Part shown: in pieces, positions 23,404-35,457 of the stretch
Layout: the number at the start of each line of letters is the position of its first letter
How positions within the stretch are numbered: the first letter of the stretch is position 1
Assembly: GCA_024500155.1 (NCBI GenBank)
Contig: CM044871.1
Span: forward strand, 76,802,402 to 76,866,401
DNA: 64,000 nucleotides
Reading direction: 5' to 3'
Source: Chenopodium formosanum
Taxonomy: Eukaryota; Streptophyta; Magnoliopsida; Caryophyllales; Amaranthaceae
Translations under genes and position numbers: made by a program
The notes under the pieces: model-generated
Told to the model about the DNA's origin: nothing
Seen by the model: the letters and a program-made list of their open reading frames with translations, nothing else
Databases searched by the model: none

Positions 23404-24534
23404 TAAGTCTTGTCCCAAATATAACATATGTGATTTCCTCAAAAAAAAATATAACATATGTGAAGTATCCAAAAAAAAAAAAAAAAAAAAAGAAGGTATG
23501 TGATAGAGGATCTGAAGACTGCATTTTTGTTTAAAGGTGTCAATAGTAATATCCTTGATGAATGATTTGTATTGATCAATATTTTAACAACATATTATTT
23601 TATATCTTTTTAAATTCAAAATTTTAATCTCTATTTTCACAACTGCAAGTGTATTGTATTGATCTTAATATTATTTTAACAATACATTATTTTCAAAAAG
23701 ATAAATAAGGAAAATAGTTCTAAAATGTATTTCGGTTAAGTAATAATTTTATATTTCGTCAAATAAGAATACCAAAATTTGTATTTTTTTATTTAATAAT
23801 GGGGAATTACAAATTATATTACCCTTGCAAAAATAACCAAATGCATACAAAGTACTGTATTAAATTATAACTAGTAGCTCGTAAGTTTATCCTTAGAAAA
23901 GAAAGGGAAAAGGGCAAAACAATCAAACAAAAAAATATATATATAGTATATCCATCTGTTATGGGAAACTGTCCCACGCTCCACGACCCACCAACTTATA
24001 TAGTTATACAAACTTGAATATAATTACTTTTTGTTTTTTATAAAAAATGGAAAAAGCATCTACTTCATTTTTTTATTGGCTGGGATCAGAAGAACTTGTC
24101 GGTTTCAATGGAGTTTCTCCATTTTTTTCCTCCTTTTTTTTGTCTAAAATGAGAGTAAGCAATAACTTTCAATGCGAATGAGTCACGTTTAATTAAACTT
24201 TATTTTTTTTACTGGTGAGTCACGTGCACCACTGTGCACCAATATACATCTGCCATTGTATACAATTAAAGTCAGCTTTCAGACACATTTGGTCATTTTT
24301 AGCATTTTGCTATTTCTCAGAAAGTTGTTCTTCTCAAAAAATCCATGAGGTTAAGCACAAAAATCACTTAAAACAGAGTTATATTTTAGGAATTATGGCC
24401 TTTGCAAGTTCTACCTATTCTTTCTAACGCAAATTTATCTTTTAATTCTATTCCTTTAATTCTTCCATGGAGAACGTTTTTTATTGTAATTGGTGGGACA
24501 CTAATTCTTGAAGGTTGTTACTTAGAGCATCAAT
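23404..24534. other. Spacer without recognisable gene
   Basis: AT-rich sequence contains an A-run at 23470-23490 and no supported coding region. Confidence 0.5.
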
Positions 24535-24862
24535 AATGGGGGGTTCTTAGGTGGTTATTAAGGAGAGAAAAATTAAGAAATAGTTCTTAGGTGAGAAATG
24601 GGAGTTTCTTGTTTAGTAATTGAGCTTGGGGCTTCTGAAATAAGGAATAACTATTACAAATAAGAAACAATGATGAGTGGGATCAAAACGACACTTGCAA
24701 TAGCTGTAGTATTTGCGTTTTGCCTGGCTTTGCTTTTCTTTTAATAAAGTTACCTCCAACTTTGGCAGAGGAGAATAATCTCTACATCCCACGTGGGTCT
24801 ATAGCATGCATGCATGCATTCTCCACCAAATTTCAACAATTGTATTTTTATGATATTTTCAT

Positions 24863-24863
<1 letters not shown>

Positions 24864-24904
<41 letters not shown>
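24864..24904. repeat. Poly-T run of about 40 bases
   Basis: An uninterrupted T homopolymer lies between the Harbinger left end and its first gene. The length is unreliable in any assembly. Confidence 0.9.
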
Positions 24905-24907
<3 letters not shown>

Positions 24908-25088
24908 TTTTTACCAAAATTTATATTGTAAAAATAAAGGAAAAAAAAACATAAAGTGTAATATGTTCAATGGTTAATTACTTATTTTTCTTATTTCTAA
25001 AAGTGGAAACCTTCATGAAATTTCACCATACTCAATCTGTTATTTTTTTTTTCTTGTGATAAACTCTTTCAAACACATATTTTTCATT

Positions 25089-26383
25089 ATGGATAAAAAT
25101 AATCCAAATTATAGATTACCAAATTACTCAACAATTCCAAATTATCCAACAAATCCAATTTTCACAATAGACAATAAAATTTTCAATATTATCCAAACAC
25201 TCATAATTACTCTAATAATAAAAATTACCCTAACTATCACAATTATCCTAATAATCCAAATTTTCCCACCCATCTAAATTACCCAACAAACCCAAATTTT
25301 CAAGTATATCCAAATTTGCATCCATCTTTTAACCATCACCAAAACATGGGGAATAGTATGTCACCTTCATCTTTTGCTCCGTACTCCACACAAAATTCTT
25401 CAAATTATTTTACAAATATGTTAAACAGTCCAAATTTACCAAATGTCGGGGATTCTCAAGGTGAAGATGGCGCTGATCATGGTGGTGAAGGTTCGGGGTC
25501 CGGTATTTCACTTAGTAACATTAACATTAATGCCATGGAATCTCAAGAAGAAAATGAAGTTGATAATGACCAATCAACACCAACACCTTCAAATAATAAA
25601 GGGAGGAGGATATCTTGGATTAAAGCCCAAGATAACCTTCTAATTAATGGGTGGCTGAATTATGCGCCTGAAAAGATACATGGTACAAATCAAACTAGTG
25701 GAGCATTTTGGACTAAGATAGTAAACTACTACAACAAGCATCGCAACGAAGGAAGGCCAAGAGAACTTTAACAACTCAAGAGTCGTTGGCAAAAAATACG
25801 ACCCGCGGTCGCAAAATATGCAGCATGTGTTGATCAATGCAAACAATGAAAAAGCGGTGAACGAGTGTACTTTAGATGTCACTAATGAAGCTAATGCAAT
25901 TTATTTTTCTGATATGAAGGAAGATTTTAAGTTTGACTTTGCATATGAAAGGTTAAAAAACCAACCTAAATTTATGAATGCATTTGTCTACACAACCAAT
26001 TCTTCAACACCCTTATTTGATCCTCCAAATTATCAAACTACAAGTGCTATCAATCAATCTGGAGGTAATGGAAGGAGTGAAAAAAGAACAAGACTAGACG
26101 AAAGTGGAAATTTCTCTTCATCATCTGCAGAAAGAACATCACAAAGTGCTAACCCCTAACACGACCAGGGGGTAAAAAACAAGCAAAAAGGAAACTGAAA
26201 ATGAAGGCAACTGATGGTATTGATCCTTTGCAAGAAAAAGTTGCAAGTATGCAACATTCAAATGAAGAAATTGCAAAGGCGATGAAGGACTTTGTTGAAG
26301 TTGAACGAATTAGAGAAGAAAGAAAAAATAAAGCCCAAATTCTAAAAGAAAGAGAACTAAAATATCAGTTACTACAAAAGTTA
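25089..26383 (+). pseudogene. Harbinger Myb/SANT-like accessory protein with NAM-associated C-terminus (broken)
   Basis: An Asn/Pro/Ser-rich N-terminus (MDKNNPNYRLPNYST) leads, after a frame change near 25270-25316, into a Myb/SANT-like trihelix domain (RRISWIKAQDNLLINGWLN ... GAFWTKIVNYYNKHR, residues from about 25600). A stop falls at 25769. Other frames then continue with the NAM-associated C-terminal region (YERLKNQPKFMNAFVY; coiled EKVASMQHSNEEIAKAMKDF). This is the DNA-binding partner that Harbinger transposases need. The coding end is cut by the CACTA insertion at 26384. A possible continuation (DNLLEEGEARKNKLWNEL) lies at about 30730-30785. Confidence 0.82.
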
Positions 26384-26414
26384 CACCACTAAAATTCGGC
26401 CAAATTGCGACCGC

Positions 26415-27046
26415 CACTACAAGAAAAATCACTTTTCGTAGCGATTATTTCGTAGCGATTGTTCATTCGCTACAATATGCAAGTATGTTTGTGAAATAAT
26501 TAAGGATGTCGTATCATTTTTACAATCGCCATGGTTTTCCCATCTAAAATCGATACGAAAAGCATAATAATACATATCCACACTATTTTTACACATTTAT
26601 ATAATTTTGAGAAATCGTATCATTTACAATCGCCACTAAATCCTAAAAATCGATACGAAAAGCCTTTTCAACACTAGATATATAAATATTGTTTGAAAAA
26701 GAATACATAAAATATGTCATAGCTTATTGGTGAAACATTTAATATAAGAGTTTGAGGTTGCATGTTCGAATCTTGTAAAAATCATACGCATGTTTTTTTT
26801 TTTTTTAAGAAAATGAGTTGAACATTTATAGCGATTGTAATCGCTACAATAATCACCACGATTGGATGTAGTTTTTCGTATCGATTATTGAGGCCAACCC
26901 CAGCGATATTGAAAACCACTACTAAAGGCTAAGGCAACGGGGGATATTGTATCGAATGACCATTCGTTGGGAAAGCTTTTTGTTGCAATTACAATCGATA
27001 CTAAAGATTAAAATAATCGCTACGAAAAGGTTATTTTCTTGTAGTG
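26415..27046. mobile_element. Small CACTA element (GTAGCGATT family) nested in the previous one
   Basis: The 632-bp element has ends CACTACAAGAAAAATCAC and the complement of TTATTTTCTTGTAGTG. It is flanked by CGC at 26412-26414 and 27047-27049. Subterminal copies of TCGTAGCGATT or AATCGCTACGA lie at both ends. It is non-coding. It sits 31 bp inside the left end of the larger CACTA element, so it came later. Confidence 0.88.
26718..26808 (+). repeat. Possible tRNA-derived (SINE-like) fragment
   Basis: TAGCTTATTGGTGAAAC resembles an RNA polymerase III A box, and GCATGTTCGAATCTTG, 38 bases later, a B box. A run of T follows at 26791-26805. It is too degenerate to call a tRNA gene and could be chance. 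Confidence 0.3.
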
Positions 27047-27349
27047 CGCCTCTGATGATCGTTGAAAATAGCAAAAACAGTCGTTGAAAATAATTGCGAC
27101 CGACAACGGTCGTAACGTGGTGGTCGTTATTTACATGGTCGCAGAAAAGAATAATTACGATTGTTTGACGGTCGTAGATTTTTTGCGACCGTTTTTAATA
27201 TAATCAATGACCGTTAGGTAAACGGTCGCAAAAAATAAATTTTACGACCAATTTTTATAAGCAGTCGCAAATTTGAGAATTAGAGATGGCCAAAGGCGGT
27301 CGCTGAAAAGTTTAAAAAAAAACAAAAAAAAAACAAAAAATAAAAAACC

Positions 27350-27725
27350 CACCCACATCCTATACCCCGCAGCCAGCTGTCCCACCACTAAAACAAACTG
27401 TACCCAACGCTACTACCCACCACCATCCTTTCCCACCCAAACCACCACCACCACCACCCTAAACAGCACTGACCCACCATCGTCTCTCACCCAAACAGCC
27501 ACCACCGCCACTTCACCTCAACCCACCGGCTCTCACCTGAAACAACCTCAACACAAAATCACCAACCGCCTCTCACCCGAAAAACCCTCAACCCACAACC
27601 ACCAACCGCCTCTCACCCGAAACCACCTTTACCCACCAAACACCTCTGACCCACAACCACCAACCGCCTCTCATCCGAAACCACCTTTACCCACCAAACA
27701 CCTCTGACCCAAAACCATCCTTACC
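27350..27725. repeat. Pro/Thr-rich tandem repeats (CACCACC / AACCGCCTCTCACCCGAAA)
   Basis: A C-rich region has degenerate CCACCA repeats, then at least four copies of a unit containing CCAACCGCCTCTCACC. It reads open for 144 codons, but only because of the repeat. It is internal filler of the CACTA element. Confidence 0.7.
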
Positions 27726-28237
27726 CACCACCATCGGCCACAAAATTATCAAAAATTGAAAAAAAAAACCCACAAAATCAGAAATACAACAATTATACAA
27801 AATATATAAAATTACCCATAAATTCGAAATGAAACAATTATACAAAATACAAAATATTACCCATAAATTCGAAATGAAACAATAATGAAAATTTTTCAAA
27901 ATTTATAAACTAAAATTACAATATAACAATTATACATAATCAGAAATTAGAAACAATAAAACTATATCTACAATCTACCTAATTTAAATATCAGATCTAG
28001 AAAACCTTGACTTGTTTTAGGTTCGTTCTTATGATGGTGAAGGTCGTGACGGTGGCTCGAGTGTGCAGTCGTGACGAGCAGCGCGAAGGAGAGAGCAAGC
28101 GTCGGCATCAACACCACAAGCGAAGCTTCCGATTTGAGCCAAAGCTTGAATGAGAAGCGTAGAGGAAAAATACTTCACGAGCAGCAAATTTATCAACTTC
28201 CGATTCTTCAATTCTTAGGAAAGAGATGGAGGATGAG

Positions 28238-29634
28238 TGTAGACACCCATTTGTGTCTCCCCAAAACCAAACCCAGTGATGAGTGCCTTTCACGTCGAAT
28301 CATAATCGAATGAAACGAAAGTGTGGAAAGGTCTAGTGTTGCGGAAAGTTTTATTTTCTCTTCTCCCTGTTTTTGAAAACTTTATTTTAAGAAAACAGCC
28401 AATCTAGTTTGGTTGGTCCATGATATGGGTCCAATAGTAGTGTAGTTGGATGGGGCTTGCAAAGACCTTTCCAACGATATATTATAAGCCCAATTCCGAT
28501 GAATATTGAGGAAATTATGGCCAATTTACTAAACTGGGCCCGGTTTGAGTTTTAAGTACGGCCCAATGATCTAAGGGAGGGCCTAATATAATTTATCATT
28601 CCTAATGTAATTAGGAATGGTTTTTGTCTTCTAGAACATTCTAGAAGGTTTTATCATTCTTAATTTAATTAGGACTCTTCAGAGTTTTAATCAGATCAAA
28701 TAGCATTTTCGATTGAAATTATATTATTTTATCTTCCAGTACGGTAAAATTATCAGGTTTTCGAAAACGCGTTAAAATCCGGTTTGGCGTCCAACCCCAG
28801 GCCTTGGCGCCTGAAATCAGGATTAACGCCAGACGTCAGCATTGGCGCCTGGCGCTAGCCACAGATCCTGGCGCCAATGAGCCAGGTCTGGCGCCAAGGT
28901 GTTTCTTTGGTCTTCAGACTCTGTTTTGATAAATTATCTTTTTTGGATGATTTTCTCTATAAGTATCGTATTAAAAACTCCGTTTTCAAGGATCTACCTT
29001 TTTCAAGAATCATCAACTCTTTCAATCAATCCTCTTTCAAGAATCAATCATTCACAATTCACCAACGATCACGATTTACAATATTTCTCATTCATCTCTC
29101 TTTTCTTAATTCTCTTTCAAAATTCCGCATTCACAAGATCTTGATACACCTAGCCATATTCGAAGTTGCCTTCGCCCTAGACGTGAAAGGTCTTAATTTC
29201 TGAGGGTTTGGTCCCAAATCTCTATTTCAATTATTTAATTTAATTGCTTTGTTTATTATTTTCCTTGAAGTTACTAACGTGTGTATTTTGTTATTAGAAA
29301 GAGGTACGAGACATCCAAGTAAGTACTTTAATTGATTAATTGATTTATGATGTAGATATCATGTTTATATTGTTATTATGATATTCCTATTATCATGTCT
29401 AGGGTATTTTTAATATTAAATATGATTGCTATGATGCCTTTTATTCTCTTCCTAATATTTATGATTGTTAGTATCATGTTAGGATTAAAGATTTGATTTT
29501 TAATGCTTAGTGACATGCTAGGGTTTGTTATTAATCTTGTTAGTATCATGCCTAGGATCTTGCTACTATTATGCTTTAATATTAACATGAACATGATAAT
29601 GATTATAATTGTTATAATTTATGATGATTATGAA

Positions 29635-29677
<43 letters not shown>

Positions 29678-30298
29678 TTGATAATGATTATTTTATTTAT
29701 GATTATTATTGTTTTGATTATGATTATAATTTTATGATGATTATAATTATTGATAATGAATATTTATTATGTTGCTTGATGCTTATTCTTTATTGCTTGA
29801 TCACCTTTTATGCATGTTAAAGGGAATTGGTACTTGCAACCACGCTTAATAAGATATTGATAATCTTGTTAGGGTTAATTGTGATTATAATTTCAAGTGA
29901 TCGCCAATAATAGTTTATTTGTGCATTAAATTCAACCAACATAGATTAAACAGGTTTAGGGTTAATCCTATTGATTGTATGTTAGTCAGAAAGCGCACAT
30001 GAATACGAGCAGAATAAAGTAGAGGCATATTATTAGGGCAGGTTCAATCTCTTTTAGGTTGGATTTGTACCATCATCCCCGAACCCTTATTTGGTTCATG
30101 ACCTTATGGAGTTGACGATCTCTTGGATCGTTAAGGGGTGTAACCTTCACCTCGTGAATGGTTTACAAGTTCCTTAAAAACTTGTTGGCGACTCTTTTGC
30201 TCTATCTTCTTCCCTTTTGGACGTCACCGTACTTTAGTGTATGATCACAGTGGGGTTCAAGCTAGTGAGATTTTAAAGGCTTGAAACTATTCCCTACA
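28238..30298 (+). repeat. Solo LTR, about 2.06 kb, Gypsy Tat/Ogre-like
   Basis: It begins TGTAGACACCCATTTG and ends TTCCCTACA, so ends are TG...CA with a 5-bp terminal inversion. The perfect target duplication ATGAG lies at 28233-28237 and 30299-30303. No primer site or coding sequence is attached, so it is a solo LTR left by recombination. Length and start sequence suggest the large-LTR Tat/Ogre group, which is an inference. A second, reversed 3' portion is at 33633-33995. Confidence 0.85.
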
Positions 30299-31204
30299 AT
30301 GAGGAAAGGGAAAGGAAGTAAACGGGAGGAGAGAGAAGAAAGAGGAGAAAGAATAAAGAGAAGGAAAGAGAAAAGAGAGAAGGATGAGAGCGACGTAAGG
30401 GGTAAAGTCAACATTAGGGTTAGGGTGAATTGTTCTTTTTATACACGATTTTTTTTTTTTTAAAAAAAAGACCTTTGCGACCGTTTAAGAAACGGTCGCA
30501 AAGGGCTTTTTTTAATTTAATTTTTTTTTTTTAAATGTTCAAATTAACTTGCAACCATTAAAAAGACAAAAAATGGTCGCAAATCTGCGACCGCTAAAAA
30601 AAAACGGTCGCAAAATTGCGAATGCGTCTCAGACGGTCGCAGATTTCATATTTTGCGACCGTTTTAATGACGGCCGTAAAAAAACAGTCACAATTAGACC
30701 AAATTTTAGTAGTGTTAGTTACTAAGTCAAGATAATTTATTAGAAGAAGGTGAAGCTCGTAAAAATAAGTTATGGAACGAATTAATGACCGTATGATGGC
30801 ATTAAATATCATTGTTAATTTAATGTAATTGTAGATCACTAGTGATTGTTATGTTAAATTAGTTATCACTAGTGGATGTATTAGTTTAACTCTTAATCTG
30901 GTAAGTTGACGTTGTATTGCAAAAAATAATGTATTAGCTACTATTATCTTGTTGTGACATTGTATTGTCTTTTTCATATCACCTTTTGCAGGTGATTTAT
31001 TGATGCAGTCTATGAACTCTTTCGCTGACATGAATAGTATTATACAGACCTGATATGACTGTGGTGTGACATTGCATGGTGTGTCAAGTATCTTTCATGG
31101 CAGATTAATTATTTACAACCATTACTTTTCAAATTTATATAACACCATCTTCTTGTACATCAATGTTGTCACAACATACAATATAATCTATTCTCTAAAT
31201 AATT

Positions 31205-32574
31205 ATGCCTTCTAGTTCAAGTTCAAGTTCGAGCTCTAGGAGCTCAGATTCTGAAAATGCAAACCCCCGTTCACAAGTTCGACAAATGATTCGTAATTGG
31301 GTCATGACAATGCCACTCCGCAATGAAATTGTAGCTCAAATAGTTGCTGAGCTCACTAGAAGGGGTTCAACTTCTCGAAGGCAAAGGAAGAATTGTTCTC
31401 CCAATCGAGCAAGAGATCGTGTTGCTGGTCACAGTCGCTTGTTCTTAGATTATTTTGCTAAGAATCCTGTATATATACTGATTGTCAATTTCGACGAGGG
31501 TTTAGAATGAGAAGGTCGTTATTTCTTCATATAGTTGACAGAGTCCAACAACGTGATCCATGGTTTCAACAAAAATATAATGTAGTTGTTAAGCCCGATT
31601 TTTCACCATTACAAAAATGCACTGTAGCTGTGAGATTGTTAGCATATGGAGTAGTAGCTGACTAAATTGATGAGTACGTTAGAATTAATGAGAAAAGCTC
31701 ACTCAATGCCTTAAGTAGATTTGTTGATGTTATAATTGTCGAGTTTCAAGACGTGTATTTGAGAAAGCCAAATCAAGATGACGTACAAAGGCTACTATAC
31801 ATTGGAGAGGTGCGTGGATTCCCAGGCATGTTGGGAAGTATAGATTGTATGCATTGGAAGTGGAAAAATTGTCCTACTACTTGGCAAGGACAATTTCAAG
31901 GCCGAGATGATAAAGCTACAATCATACTAGAAGCATTTGCATCGGTAGATTTATGGCTATGGCATGCTTTTTTTGGAGTTCCGGGTTCAGCAAACGACAT
32001 TAATGTACTAAATCGTTCGCCAGTTTTTAACGATATATTTGAAGGACGAGCACCACCAGTGATTTTTGAAGTAAATGGTCACCAATACAATGTGATATTA
32101 CCTAGCAGATGGTATATATCCAGAATGGGCAACTTTTGTACAAGCATATCGATTTCCTAAAGGTCCAAAGGCAAAATTATTTTCACAACGCCAAGAGTCG
32201 GCGCGAAAGATGTTGAGCGTGCTTTTGGAGTTCTCTAGGCAAGATTTTCTATTATTCAAAACCCAACACTAATATGGAAAATAGAAGTTGTGCAAAAAAT
32301 AATGATAGCTTGTATTACATTGCATAACATGATTGTTGAAGATGAATGACAAGGTTAACTTCACAACGAAAAATATGGAGATTTTAGTCAGTCTGATCAA
32401 GCACAATATGATGGTGACTCAACAACTAATTATAATATACGTTGGCGTGCCGATATGCAATCCTACCTAAGGAATAGGATGAGAGTTCGAAATAGGGAAA
32501 CATATAATCAACCGCGAGACGACTTGACGGAACATATTTGGGATCGGTTTGGTCATGGTGGTGATGATCAGTAA
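31205..32574 (+). pseudogene. PIF/Harbinger DDE transposase (broken)
   Basis: A Ser-rich N-terminus is followed by the HARBI1-like region (RRSLFLHIVDRV), then the DDE nuclease. The first aspartate is in GSIDCMHWKW (about 31847), the second in PGSANDINVLNRSP (about 31995) and the glutamate in DVERAFGVL (about 32205). Stops and frame shifts occur near 31508, 31662, 32158, 32236 and 32347. The order and spacing match intact Harbinger transposases, and the partner gene is upstream across the CACTA insertion. The copy cannot make active enzyme. Confidence 0.88.
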
Positions 32575-32722
32575 AATGTATTTTTATTCCCTTTACTTTT
32601 AATTTTTTTATATGTATTTCTGTATGAATGTTTTATTGCGTTATTTTTCCAATTGTTAAGGTATTGTTGTATGCAAAAATTGTTATCTCTATTTTTAGCA
32701 TTAATGCCATTTTTTATATTTG

Positions 32723-32723
<1 letters not shown>

Positions 32724-32801
<78 letters not shown>
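32724..32801. repeat. (AAT)n microsatellite
   Basis: About 25 uninterrupted AAT units lie directly upstream of the captured coding fragment at 32837. Confidence 0.95.
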
Positions 32802-32802
<1 letters not shown>

Positions 32803-32836
32803 CCATTTTTCTAATTGCTATCGTTCTGAGATTTCA

Positions 32837-33268
32837 GCAAGGAAAGAGGTTGACATTGGGTTGTCTGGAGGGAACGACGAGGCCCTCAGACCTGCTGATG
32901 TGTTACTTTATTCTTGGGATCGTGGTCGCGATGTCTGTGTAGATTTGACATGATCTTCTCCTTTGACACAGTCAGGGTTATCTGACATTATTCCTGGACG
33001 GGTTGTGGCTGATGCAACTCATCGGAAGCGGGTTAAGTATGAGGCTCGTTGTCAGGCGATTGGATATGGGTTCATTCCCTTCTCCTTTTCTTCGTTTGGT
33101 GAATTAGAGAAGGAGGTTGTTGCGTTGCTTAAGCGAATTCAGAGGTTCTCGACGACGCAAGACATTGGAGCACGTGTTGCAGCTTATATTTTTACTAGTG
33201 TAGGCTTTGCTATAGCTAGAGGAGTGGGGGCCCAGATTGTATCTCGGCTTCCCACTAATTTATTGTAG
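32837..33268 (+). pseudogene. Coding fragment of a repeat-associated plant protein, one in-frame stop
   Basis: After a splice-acceptor-like ATTTCAG, one frame reads about 140 residues: RPADVLLYSWDRGRDVCVDL, a TGA stop at about 32949, then SSPLTQSGLSDIIPGRV, QAIGYGFIPFSFSSFGELE and GARVAAYIFTSVGFAIARG. I recall close relatives scattered through many plant genomes as uncharacterised or reverse-transcriptase-associated proteins. I cannot give a function. Its GC content is higher than its surroundings. It lies within the Harbinger boundaries, downstream of the transposase, which suggests capture or an older insertion. Confidence 0.6.
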
Positions 33269-33296
33269 GTTGTATGACTTTTTGTTTTTGAGATAT

Positions 33297-33313
33297 AATA
33301 ATAAAAATAATAT

Positions 33314-33358
<45 letters not shown>
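33297..33358. repeat. (ATA)n microsatellite
   Basis: About 20 ATA/TAA units follow the stop of the preceding coding fragment. Confidence 0.9.
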
Positions 33359-33632
33359 TCTATTTAAAAAAAGTGTTGGAGAAATAAAGTAATGATGGGG
33401 CAATTATTGAAAGTAAGAGAGAGAAAGAAGAGAGAGATTAAGATATAGTGTTAAGAACTAGTGCATTTCTTAGGTTACATTGAGGGTAGCTTTTAATAAG
33501 AATTCTTGATGATATGGAGTAAGAGAGAGAATAAGAACTACATTTTAAGAACTAGTGCATTATTGATGCTCTTTTAGATGGTTAGACCTTTGATAAAGGT
33601 TTTAATGTTTCTATATATATATTTTTTAAAGG

Positions 33633-33995
33633 TGTAGGGAATATTTCAAGCATCCCACACTTGGGCCCCACTATGATCATACACTTAAGTATGGTGGCAT
33701 CCAAAGAGAAGGAAGCTAGAGTAAAAGAATCGCCAACAAGTTTTAGGAACTTGTAAACCGTTCACAGGGTGAAGATTACACTCCTTCACGATCCATGAGA
33801 TCGCTAACTCCATAGTGGTCTGGAACCATGACTGGATATTCGGGGATGAAGGTACAAATCCAACCAAAAAGAGAATGAACATGCCCTAAAAATAGGTCTC
33901 TACTTTATTCTTCTCATATTCATGTGCATTTTCCGACTAACATACAATATTAGGTTAACCCTAAACCTGTTTATCTATGTTGGTTGAATATTAAT
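33633..33995 (-). repeat. 3' part of a Tat/Ogre-like LTR, reversed
   Basis: The complement of this stretch matches the last 360 bases or so of the solo LTR at 28238-30298, ending TTCCCTACA at 33633. Matching blocks include TTGTTGGCGA(C/T)TCTTTT and AACAGGTTTAGGGTTAA. It is cut at 33995/33996 by the start of the next CACTA element, and its 5' part was not found elsewhere in the window. Confidence 0.8.
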
Positions 33996-34036
33996 CACTA
34001 GTAGAAAAATACAAAAAGACATCCCCATAAAGGCAC

Positions 34037-34170
34037 CGGTTCAGGCCAAACCGGTGTCATAAAATGCCCTAAAATTGGGCACAATTTTATACAAAGAGAA
34101 AAGGCACCGGTTCAGCTTAAACCGGTGCCAAAAATCAAAAGGGCACCGGTTTGAACCGGTGCCACTGAAT
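34037..34170. repeat. Subterminal ACCGGT repeats of CACTA element
   Basis: At least six CACCGGTT or AACCGGTG motifs in both orientations sit within 140 bp of the terminus. Such arrays are the binding sites for the TNPA-type protein in CACTA elements. Confidence 0.8.
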
Positions 34171-35457
34171 CGGTGTATTAAAAAAAAAAAAATCGCGCCC
34201 TACTTCTTCTTTCTTCTTCCTTGTCTCTTTCATTTTCATTCAAGCCTTCACTGTTGCATTGGAGAGCCAAACCCTCACTACACTCTCTCCATTTTCCCAC
34301 CATTAGAGTCGCCACCGACGCCGGCCACCAACCCCGCCACCACCTTCTCTTTCTCCCCTGCCCCGCCAACACAAGCCGGCCACTAGCCCCGCCACCACCT
34401 TCTCTTTCTCCCCTGCCCTTCACTCATTGTGAAGGTGTTGAAGCCTCGCCGCGCCACCACCTGAAGCTCGCCGCGCCACCTGCTGTTGCTGCCCTCCTCC
34501 ACAACCGAGCTGCTGCCCTCCATCTTCCCTCAAGGTTTTTCCTTTTTTTTATATTTCACAATTAATTTCCAATTATGTACTTATATTAATGTGTTTTTGC
34601 ATGTTGAATCATTGTTAGCAAATTAAAATTTAGGTTTTAATATAATTATGCTCCAATTTTTCTCAATTTTAGGTTGTTTTATTTGGAATTTGTGAAAATA
34701 TTAGTGATTTTTATCAATTAGTTGGATTTTTTAATTTTTTTTTTTTTTTTATGTTTTAATGGTTAATTTAATTTGTTTTGGTGGAGAACTTTGAATTAAT
34801 TATAGAATATATATTAACCTTGGTACTTAAATAGTTGAAATTTGGTATTCTACTTTTAATGGTTAATTTGAAGTTGTTTTGATGGGTTATTTTGAATAAG
34901 TTAGAGATTAAAACCTTGTTATTAAATTAGTTGAATTTTGGAATGTTTAAATGGTTAATATTCAGTTGTTTTGATGGGTATATTTGAATAAATTAGAGAT
35001 TAGTAACCTTGTTACTAAAGTAGATGAATTTTGGAATGTTTTAATGGTTACTTTTAAGTTGTTTTAATTTGATGGGTAATTTTGAAAAAATTAGAGATTA
35101 GTAACCTTGTTAGTTTAGCAATTTTGAACAAATTAGATGAATTAAAGTAGTGAATACATAGTTTAGCAATTGTTAGTTCGATGAATGTTGTGTTTTAACT
35201 TATAAATAAATTAGTGAATTGACATGTTATGAGAAAGAAATATTACATACATAATATTTAACCTAATTTTTGTTTATTGTTTTTTTTAATAGATTTGTTA
35301 ATTGAAGCACGAGTTTAGCTTGAGGACTACATATTGAGCTCAAGTGGGTAGTTGCTATATTGGTATGACTTATAAACTTTACTAAGCTATATTTCTTTCT
35401 ATTTATCCATTTAATAAAAGTTTATTCATGAAATGGCAACTTGTGTATTATTTAATG

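Larger units (their letters stand above)
26384..30714. mobile_element. Non-autonomous CACTA element (GCGACCG family) inside Harbinger
   Basis: Ends CACCACTAAAATTCGGCC and the complement of ...GGTC/CAAATTTTAGTAGTG pair without gaps. The flanking target duplication is TTA at 26381-26383 and 30715-30717. Both subterminal regions (27090-27300 and 30475-30700) carry many copies of TGCGACCG or CGGTCGCA in both orientations, as expected of TNPA binding sites in CACTA elements. No transposase genes remain. The interior holds a smaller CACTA element, a solo LTR and a Pro/Thr-rich tandem repeat region. Confidence 0.85.
24535..33571 (+). mobile_element. PIF/Harbinger transposon, degenerate, with nested insertions
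   Basis: The left end GAGCATCAATAATGGGGG and the right end, complement ...CATTATTGATGCTC, bracket both Harbinger proteins: a Myb/NAM-associated DNA-binding protein (25089-26383) and a DDE transposase (31205-32574). Flanks are TTA (24532-24534) and TTT (33572-33574), a TWA-type duplication with one change. Of the 9.04 kb, 4.33 kb is a later CACTA insertion, leaving about 4.7 kb of Harbinger sequence. Both genes carry stops, so the copy is dead. Confidence 0.82.
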
